Below, one piece after another: positions 22,692 through 27,116 of a stretch of 27,116 nt of DNA (position 1 is its first letter; the number at the start of each line of letters is the position of its first letter). The position numbers and the translations under genes are program-made. Under the pieces are notes generated by a model. It worked only from the letters and a program-made list of their open reading frames with translations, had not been told where the DNA came from and ran no database searches. Origin of the DNA: a virus; IMG/VR virus record IMGVR_UViG_3300040960_000927, positions 1-27,116 of that record, one strand, 5' to 3'.

Positions 22692-23540
22692 ATGCAAACC
22701 GTCATTGGTTTGGGTAAAGCAGGTTGTAGCATCGCAGATCACCTATCTCAATACCCACAATATCAAATAAAAAAAATAGATGTAGACCTAAAAAAGACCA
22801 AGACTACTTTTGGTCTTAAGCATCAGGACAGTCCAGAACTTTATGAATCAACCCAACTACCGAAAGGTATAAACAACTTCTTAGAGGGGGTGATGTCCGA
22901 AACTTTATTCATTACAAGTTGTGGTTCTGTTTCTGGTGCTTCCCTAAAAATATTACAGAAAATACACACGAAAACCAAAATACGAGTAATGTATATCCTT
23001 CCACAAGAAGACGACCTTGTAGGTCAAAAACTCTTACAAAACCGCCTTCTTTTCAACGTCTTCCAAGAATATGCTCGGTCAGGCTTACTTGACCGTGTTT
23101 TTTTAGTTGACAATTCTAAATTATCTGGTATAATGGGTCCAGTTCCAATAATGAAGTTCTGGGACTCAATGAATAACTTGGTGGCAACAACTTATCACAT
23201 GTTGAATGTTTTTCAAAATACACAGTCAGTAATGACTACGCAGACCAAGCGTATCGACACTGCTCGTGTATCTACCTTTGGTTTGCTCAACCCAGAAAAT
23301 AATGAAGAGAAAATGTTTTTTGAGCTTGACATTCCAAGAGAAAAAAGTTATTATTATGGAGTTCCGAAAAAACAATTAGAAGAAGATCCTAACTTGATGG
23401 AGGTTATTCGTGGAAACCTAAAAGCAAATACAGAACACGAAAAAATGAAAACAACTTATTCGGTTCATTCAACCGATTATAATGAGCTAATAGCTTACTG
23501 CGAAAAAAGCAGCACTTTAATACAACAACTAGCAGTGTGA
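22692..23540 (+). CDS. FtsZ/tubulin-like protein (divergent, predicted)
   Basis: A 282-residue protein. Segment order follows FtsZ: TVIGLGKAGCSIADHL at 3-18 (FtsZ loop GVGGAGGNAV), a strand ending in an acid (KKIDVD), LFITSCGSVSGAS at 72-84 in place of the GGGTGTG signature (G, then S-V-S-G-A, a milder T-x-T to S-x-S change), RVMYILPQED at 98-107, the helix QNRLLFNVFQEY at 116-127, DRVFLVDNSKL at 134-144 (FtsZ IPNDKL), then the long helix FWDSMNNLVATTYHMLNVF. The C-terminal 90 residues look like an alpha/beta domain. It is shorter than FtsZ and than the PhuZ spindle protein, and the phosphate loop is altered, so GTP binding is uncertain. A plain Rossmann dinucleotide-binding protein is the main alternative. 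Ribosome site GAGGA. Confidence 0.5.
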   Translation: MQTVIGLGKAGCSIADHLSQYPQYQIKKIDVDLKKTKTTFGLKHQDSPELYESTQLPKGINNFLEGVMSETLFITSCGSVSGASLKILQKIHTKTKIRVMYILPQEDDLVGQKLLQNRLLFNVFQEYARSGLLDRVFLVDNSKLSGIMGPVPIMKFWDSMNNLVATTYHMLNVFQNTQSVMTTQTKRIDTARVSTFGLLNPENNEEKMFFELDIPREKSYYYGVPKKQLEEDPNLMEVIRGNLKANTEHEKMKTTYSVHSTDYNELIAYCEKSSTLIQQLAV

Positions 23541-23555
23541 AAGATCAACGCACTG
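23533..23555 (+). ncRNA. Leader hairpin, copy 1 of a covarying pair
   Basis: Stem CAGTGTG (23533-23539) and CGCACTG (23549-23555), seven pairs with one G-U, around the loop AAAGATCAA. It overlaps the stop codon of the FtsZ-like gene and lies 30 bases before the TTG start at 23586. Copy 2 at 24298-24320 has the same stem length, the loop AAAGATAAA, and compensating stem changes; both are followed by TG, A or T, and CTATAA. Confidence 0.6.
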
Positions 23556-23585
23556 ACTATAACTAAGATAACTAAGGAGAAGAAA

Positions 23586-24275
23586 TTGGAAATTGAAGAA
23601 TACCTACAAAGAATCCCGCAAAGCGGAGATGTTCGTAGAAGAAAAGGAGGAAAATGGGTCTATAAAAACCCAACAGGAGAAACTTCTTGTTTTGAAACAA
23701 AGAAAAAGGCTCTTGAATCTCGTCAAAAGTGGATGCCGTGGCAGTCACAGTTTGTAACGCTGGGTATTTTGAGTCATGGAGATACTTTGACCTATCAATC
23801 GTATCGCTCAAATACAAGAGAGATTGTAACTGTCATGGGGACACAATCAAAAAAACTCTTAGTAAGACACAATGGGAAAGAAAAGACACTTGAGCAGGTT
23901 CAAGTTGATTTGAACGGTCCAAGGGGTGGCTTATCTTTCAACAGCTTCAAGATTGACAAGCTCGGAGGAAAGTCGCTACAGCAAGTAAAAAAAGAAATCC
24001 AACGCCACTGTCGTAAGGAGAAAGTTTCTCCTGAAGAAACTCAAATGTCACTAGAGCTACCAGTAACTACTGCTACTGAATCAGCTACACAAGAACAACT
24101 TACAGTAAGTGTAACAAATCTAGTGTCGAGTGAGACTTCTTTTACTAGTCAGATTGTGAATTTCACCGAAACTGCTATCTCACTAATGCCAGGAAATGTA
24201 TCTATCGAAGATCGTGTCGGCAGGATTGGAAGAGCGTTGGTAGCAATTAGTTCGACAAAAGTGGTTGACAACTAA
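23586..24275 (+). CDS. Unknown protein upstream of the SSB gene
   Basis: A 229-residue protein, not recognised. TTG 23586 is used as start because AAGGAG lies 6 bases upstream and no ATG is nearby in frame. Residues 1-50 are basic with RRRKGGKWVYKNPTG and a helix KKKALESRQKWM. Residues 57-110 (LSHGDTLTYQSYRS, then REIVTVMGTQSKKLLVRH and KEKTLEQVQVDL) look like a small SH3/Tudor-type beta barrel. Residues 120-140 form a basic helix. The remainder is Thr/Ser/Glu-rich, then a helical end. It lies directly before gp32 and behind a leader hairpin of the same type, so a role in replication or recombination, perhaps with SSB, is suggested by context only. Confidence 0.6.
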   Translation: MEIEEYLQRIPQSGDVRRRKGGKWVYKNPTGETSCFETKKKALESRQKWMPWQSQFVTLGILSHGDTLTYQSYRSNTREIVTVMGTQSKKLLVRHNGKEKTLEQVQVDLNGPRGGLSFNSFKIDKLGGKSLQQVKKEIQRHCRKEKVSPEETQMSLELPVTTATESATQEQLTVSVTNLVSSETSFTSQIVNFTETAISLMPGNVSIEDRVGRIGRALVAISSTKVVDN

Positions 24276-24293
24276 AAAAATATTTATTATAAT
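24265..24293 (+). promoter_or_regulatory. Consensus sigma-70 promoter for the gp32-like gene
   Basis: TTGACA (24265-24270) and TATAAT (24288-24293) are perfect consensus boxes separated by exactly 17 bases. Transcription would begin near 24300, placing the hairpin 24298-24320 at the very 5' end of the message. The -35 box overlaps the last codons of the upstream gene. This would be read by unmodified host RNA polymerase, as for T4 early genes. Confidence 0.9.
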
Positions 24294-24297
24294 ACAG

Positions 24298-24320
24298 CAA
24301 TACGAAAGATAAACGTATTG
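24298..24320 (+). ncRNA. Leader hairpin, copy 2, at the 5' end of the gp32 message
   Basis: Stem CAATACG (24298-24304) and CGTATTG (24314-24320), seven Watson-Crick pairs around AAAGATAAA. Compared with copy 1, stem pairs 3 and 5 change from G-C to A-T and pair 6 from U-G to C-G, so pairing is kept while sequence changes. It is 26 bases before the ATG at 24347. T4 gp32 controls its own translation through a leader structure; a similar operator is possible, or mRNA stabilisation. Confidence 0.65.
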
Positions 24321-24346
24321 TCTATAAAACAAAGGAGAAAATTATT

Positions 24347-25099
24347 ATGGGAATTAATATGGAGAAAATGCGTGCTCGTATGGAGGCGCTTCAAGGAAAT
24401 GGAAACAACGCACGAAAGAATAACTTTTGGAAACCACAAGAGGGCGAGCAAACTGTTCGTCTTGTCGCTCCATCAGATGGAGATGTTTTCCGTGATCTTT
24501 GGTTTCACTATGACGTAGCGGGTGAGCCAGGGTTCCTATCGCCAAAGCGTAACTTTGGAGAGGACTGTCCGCTCGATGACTACGTTCGTGCTCTATGGCG
24601 TGAGGGTTCAGAGGAGTCCAAGCGTGTAGCACGTAAATTGGGTGCGAAGCAGCGTTTCTTTGCTCCAGTAGTAGTTCGAGGTGAAGAGACAGAAGGTGTC
24701 AAAGTTTGGGGCTTCGGTAAACGTGCCTATGAGACCTTGCTTCGTCTTGTACTAAACCCAGAATATGGCGATATTTCAGACCCAACCGATGGAACTGATT
24801 TGGTTATCACTTACTCAAAACCAGCGGGAGCATCTTATCCAGAGACTAAGATTACTCCACGCCGTAAGTCTTCTCTTCTTCACGAGGACGAGACACAAGC
24901 ACGCACTCTAATGGAGTCTGTGCCTGACTTTGATGAGGTCTTCGCTGACGCTCGTCGTTCTTCTACGCAAGTAGCAGACATTCTTGACCGCTTCCTCAAC
25001 ACAGTTGACGAGGCTGTCGCTAACCAGCCAGTAGCCTCAACTTCTACTGGTGCTGTCTCTGATGTCGATAAGGCATTCTCCGAACTACTCGGTAGTTAG
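24347..25099 (+). CDS. gp32: Single-stranded DNA-binding protein, gp32-like
   Basis: A 250-residue protein. The N-terminal MEKMRARMEAL helix and basic stretch match the cooperativity region of gp32-type proteins. FWKPQEGEQTVRLVAP (27-42) followed by WFHYDVAG is the usual beginning of the OB-fold core, and KVWGFGKRAYETLLRLV with PEYGDISDPTDGTDLVITYSK its second half. The C-terminus ends with DVDKAFSELLGS, an acidic-amphipathic tail of the kind that binds replication partners. T4 gp32 has zinc ligands H64, C77, C87 and C90; here the matching positions are H54, S65, C74 and D77, so the zinc site seems lost. Length is shorter than T4 (301). Codons favour CGT for Arg, as in the capsid gene, suggesting high expression. 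It has its own promoter and terminator. Confidence 0.85.
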   Translation: MGINMEKMRARMEALQGNGNNARKNNFWKPQEGEQTVRLVAPSDGDVFRDLWFHYDVAGEPGFLSPKRNFGEDCPLDDYVRALWREGSEESKRVARKLGAKQRFFAPVVVRGEETEGVKVWGFGKRAYETLLRLVLNPEYGDISDPTDGTDLVITYSKPAGASYPETKITPRRKSSLLHEDETQARTLMESVPDFDEVFADARRSSTQVADILDRFLNTVDEAVANQPVASTSTGAVSDVDKAFSELLGS

Positions 25100-25105
25100 G
25101 ACTTT

Positions 25106-25129
25106 GGGGGGCTTGTCCCCCCTTTTTTT
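25106..25129 (+). terminator. Intrinsic terminator after gp32
   Basis: GGGGGG (25106-25111), loop CTTGT, CCCCCC (25117-25122) and then seven T. It begins six bases after the stop codon, so the gp32-like gene, with promoter at 24265, forms a complete single-gene transcription unit. Confidence 0.95.
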
Positions 25130-25156
25130 ATTTTTATTACAAAGAAAGGGGAAGAA

Positions 25157-25438
25157 GTGTTCGTAAAAGCTATTAAGTGTGAAGAGTGTAATTCAACTGT
25201 TTATTCAAGAGCAAGAGAAGATGTGAGAGAATGCGAGTGTGGACGAGTAATGGTCTACGGAGGTTTTCTAACTCACTTCAAATACGATATCAAAGATAAA
25301 AAAACAAAGTTCAAAACCCTCAAGATGAACATTAAAGCAACTCCAAACGATCTCTACAATGATTATGAGAGTATGGAAGATAAGTTTGGGTTGATCAGAC
25401 AACAAAAAAAAGAAACCAATTCAACTTACACATTTTAG
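25157..25438 (+). CDS. Small zinc-ribbon protein, function unknown
   Basis: A 93-residue protein starting at GTG after AAAGGGGAAG. The N-terminal 35 residues contain IKCEECNSTVYSRAREDVRE followed by CECGRVMVYGG: C-x2-C about 17 residues before C-x-C, the outline of a one-zinc ribbon. The later half is charged, with KDKKTKFKTLKMNIK and an acidic ending. Short ribbon proteins with a YSR...D.R.C.CG layout occur in many phages without known role. Its position between SSB and the recombinase hints at nucleic-acid binding, but this is context only. Confidence 0.6.
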   Translation: MFVKAIKCEECNSTVYSRAREDVRECECGRVMVYGGFLTHFKYDIKDKKTKFKTLKMNIKATPNDLYNDYESMEDKFGLIRQQKKETNSTYTF

Positions 25439-25447
25439 GAGATAACC

Positions 25448-25771
25448 GTGAAAAAATGGAAAAGAGGAGAAGAAGGTTTTGAAGCTGCTCTTCAAGATTT
25501 AGCAACCAAGTACAAAGGTCTTGGTGGAGGACCAGACTCTGAGTCTTCAGTCCACGCCTCAAAACAAGACATTAAAGAAGGCTATGCTTGGTTCTGGTCT
25601 GATAATAGCGACGTTTCTAACCTTATTCAGCGCTCCCAAGACTATATCCTAGAAGTCAGAGACTTCGGAGGTAACGTGTCTATGAAACTAGATAGACGTG
25701 GATACCGTGGACCTATTTACGCTTTTAGACCCGACAAGAACGAAAGTTCAGAGGAGGAAGACGTTGGCTAA
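25448..25771 (+). CDS. Unknown 107-residue protein
   Basis: Starts at GTG 25448 with TAGGAGA just upstream, 9 bases after the previous stop, and overlaps the recombinase start by 8 bases. The protein has a basic beginning (MKKWKRGEEGFEAALQDL), a Gly-rich linker (about 25-32), then KEGYAWFWSDNSDVSNLIQR and a beta-rich part SQDYILEVRDFGGNVSMKL ending RRGYRGPIYAFRP, followed by an acidic tail. I know no family. The compact beta end and the tight coupling to UvsX suggest a small accessory factor for recombination, which the sequence cannot prove. Confidence 0.55.
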   Translation: MKKWKRGEEGFEAALQDLATKYKGLGGGPDSESSVHASKQDIKEGYAWFWSDNSDVSNLIQRSQDYILEVRDFGGNVSMKLDRRGYRGPIYAFRPDKNESSEEEDVG

Positions 25772-26870
25772 AAAGAAAGCCGCTGGTCGCTTATCAATAG
25801 ACCAGATGAGAAAATTAATTAATAAAAAAGCAGGACAGGAAGTCTCTGTTGACCTAACAGACCCAGACAATCCAACAACTGTAAAGCAATGGATTCCAAC
25901 AGGTGCTCGTTGGTTAGATAGTATTATCTGCCGAGGTAAAGTTGCCGGTATTCCAGTTGGTAAAGTTACAGAGATTGCTGGTCTGGAAGCAAGTGGTAAG
26001 TCCTATATGGCAGCGCAAATAGCAGGAAACGCCCAGAAAATGGGTATTGATGTTGTTTATTTTGACTCCGAGTCTTCACTTGACTTCAACTTTTTGGAGA
26101 AAGCAGGATGCGACCCTTCAAAGATTCTTTATGTTCAAGCAACCTCAGTAGAGTTTGTTTTGGAAACAATCGAGGAACTACTTTCTTCAACAGATAGTCA
26201 GTTTCTTTTTATCTGGGATAGTTTGGCTCTTACTCCATCTATTTCAGATGTAGAAGGCGACTTCAACCCACAGTCAACTATGGCTGTAAAGGCTCGCATT
26301 CTATCCAAAGGAATGTCAAAACTAACTGTTCCTATTGCGAATAGTCAGTCTACTTTCCTAGTGCTAAACCAGTTGAAGGCAAACATTACTCGTTCGCCAT
26401 CTGAAGCACTTACCACTCCTTATATGACACCGGGTGGTAAAGCGATGGTTTACACTTACTCACTACGCATTTGGTTGACCCGACCAAAAGCAAAGGCATC
26501 TTTCGTCACAGACGATAAAGGTTATCGCATCGGTAACACCGTGAAAGTAAAACTTGAAAAGTCTCGTTTTGGTTCACAAGGTCGTCAGTGTCAGTTCCAA
26601 ATCCTCTGGGGAGACACCGTAGGTGTTGCTGACGAGGAAAGTTGGTTTGACGCCATTCAAGGCTCAGAGCACTTAGAACGCTCTGGTGCTTGGTATGAAC
26701 TTAAGTTTGCCGATGGCACAAGTGAGAAGTTTCAGTCTGCTCGATGGTTAGATAAACTTCAAGATGACAAGTTTAAAGCCCGTGTTTTAGAAATCATGGA
26801 CGAAGAGGTTGTTATGAAATTTGATAAACGTTCAGGAGACGCAACAGAGTTCTACGAAGAAACTGCTTGA
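25764..26870 (+). CDS. uvsX: RecA/UvsX-type recombinase
   Basis: A 368-residue ATPase. TTG 25764 is chosen because GGAGG lies 6 to 10 bases upstream; a longer frame from 25698 would lie wholly inside the previous gene with an unrelated N-terminus. Walker A is GLEASGKS (73-80), the catalytic Glu follows as FDSES (E103), and Walker B is FLFIWDS (147-153). FLVLNQLKANI corresponds to the RecA L2-flanking strand with a conserved Gln/Asn region, and MTPGGKAMVYTYSLRIWL and VKLEKSRFG are typical of UvsX/RecA. It forms filaments on single-stranded DNA, normally working with gp32 in recombination-dependent replication; both genes are here. The C-terminal 80 residues after QFQILWGD differ from bacterial RecA, as in T4 UvsX. 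Confidence 0.9.
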   Translation: MAKKKAAGRLSIDQMRKLINKKAGQEVSVDLTDPDNPTTVKQWIPTGARWLDSIICRGKVAGIPVGKVTEIAGLEASGKSYMAAQIAGNAQKMGIDVVYFDSESSLDFNFLEKAGCDPSKILYVQATSVEFVLETIEELLSSTDSQFLFIWDSLALTPSISDVEGDFNPQSTMAVKARILSKGMSKLTVPIANSQSTFLVLNQLKANITRSPSEALTTPYMTPGGKAMVYTYSLRIWLTRPKAKASFVTDDKGYRIGNTVKVKLEKSRFGSQGRQCQFQILWGDTVGVADEESWFDAIQGSEHLERSGAWYELKFADGTSEKFQSARWLDKLQDDKFKARVLEIMDEEVVMKFDKRSGDATEFYEETA

Positions 26871-26895
26871 CATTTCTTATAATTTAGTTTAGTAT
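26867..26895 (+). promoter_or_regulatory. Promoter-like boxes before the deaminase gene
   Basis: TTGACA (26867-26872), overlapping the uvsX stop, and TAGTAT (26890-26895), 17 bases apart. A perfect TATAAT at 26878-26883 also exists but is only 5 bases from TTGACA, so the two cannot act together. The TAGTAT arrangement would start transcription near the ATG at 26902, giving a message almost without leader; TATAAT alone would leave about 12 bases. No ribosome site is present. Confidence 0.5.
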
Positions 26896-26901
26896 TTCTA
26901 C

Positions 26902-27116
26902 ATGAACTGCAAGACTAAAACCCTCTCTAAAAAAGAGCGAAACTATGTCGATTTGGCGTCTCGGATAAGTTATCAGTCCGACCACCAACATCGGCATGGT
27001 GCCGTTCTTGTCAAAGGTTCCCGCATAATAAACGCCTCCCACAACAAAATGAAGTTTAACTCATTTGCTTCTCGGTTCTTTCCAAGGGAAAAAGAATGGG
27101 CTACAGTCCATGCTGA
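26902..27116 (+). CDS. Deoxycytidylate/cytidine-type deaminase (3' end cut by window)
   Basis: Seventy-one complete codons before the window ends. GAVLVKGSRIINASHNK is the first strand pair of the zinc-dependent deaminase fold, and the window ends in TVHA followed by GA, which would complete HAE, the motif with the zinc-binding His and catalytic Glu, if the next base is A or G. The second motif PCxxC lies beyond the edge. Enzymes of this type in T4-like phages convert dCMP to dUMP for thymidylate synthesis; other members act on cytidine or tRNA, so the substrate is open. It has its own promoter-like boxes and ATG without ribosome site. Confidence 0.75.
   Translation, partial: MNCKTKTLSKKERNYVDLASRISYQSDHQHRHGAVLVKGSRIINASHNKMKFNSFASRFFPREKEWATVHA

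Noticed and set aside
25698-25763. Upstream ATG start for uvsX
   Set aside because: It lies inside the preceding gene, adds 22 residues unlike UvsX, and lacks a ribosome site; TTG 25764 follows GGAGG.
26867-26883. TTGACA with TATAAT as one promoter
   Set aside because: Only 5 bases separate the boxes, impossible for sigma-70 recognition; the 17-base partner TAGTAT was used instead.
1-27116. tRNA genes, integrase, attachment sites or insertion sequences
   Set aside because: I looked for cloverleaf arms, recombinase motifs and terminal repeats in the gaps and saw none; the gaps are too short for most of these.

Overview
The window is a continuous run of genes on the + strand of a tailed phage genome of the T4 (contractile-tail myovirus) supergroup. 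It is AT-rich, very tightly packed (no gap over 110 bases), and has no convincing gene on the - strand, no tRNA, no integrase, no insertion sequence and no CRISPR array. The head, neck, tail and baseplate genes are recognisable T4 counterparts in roughly T4 order. Most are strongly diverged or enlarged, and a family A DNA polymerase domain replaces the family B enzyme expected in T4. Together with the marine-phage flavour of several proteins (phage bS21, IIREE helices), this suggests an environmental, probably aquatic, far-T4-like virus. The host cannot be deduced from the sequence.

Head (1-5039): the end of the prohead protease (gp21-like), two proteins that look like capsid-targeted, protease-processed internal or core proteins, a ribosomal protein bS21 homologue, an acidic scaffold (gp22-like) with an EF-hand-type loop, and the major capsid protein (gp23-like) with a predicted protease site after E59. 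A strong intrinsic terminator follows the capsid gene, then a small Lys/Pro-rich protein.

Neck, tail and baseplate (5085-21497): gp13-, gp14- and gp15-like neck/tail-completion proteins, a very large sheath (gp18), two tandem tube-fold proteins (gp19 family), a gp26-like Cys-pair protein whose reading frame appears to continue into a second frame at a hairpin plus T7 run, a small unknown, a tape-measure-like protein, a tube-cap/baseplate-like protein, a LysM-type gp53-like wedge protein, a 1041-residue probable hub protein and a 464-residue unknown.

Replication/recombination (21497-27116): a stand-alone family A polymerase domain translationally coupled to the last tail gene, a protein whose motif order resembles the FtsZ/tubulin family, an unknown protein, a gp32-like single-strand binding protein that has lost zinc ligands, two small unknowns (one a zinc ribbon), a UvsX/RecA-type recombinase, and the beginning of a dCMP/cytidine-type deaminase. 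This part has sigma-70-like promoters (near-perfect before gp32), a perfect terminator after gp32, and a pair of covarying hairpins at 23533-23555 and 24298-24320.

The most interesting items are the FtsZ-like protein, the covarying hairpin pair, the apparent programmed frameshift in the gp26 region, the capsid-targeting peptides, and the phage bS21 combined with many late starts lacking Shine-Dalgarno sites. All function calls are by reading motifs and remembered families; no database search was possible.
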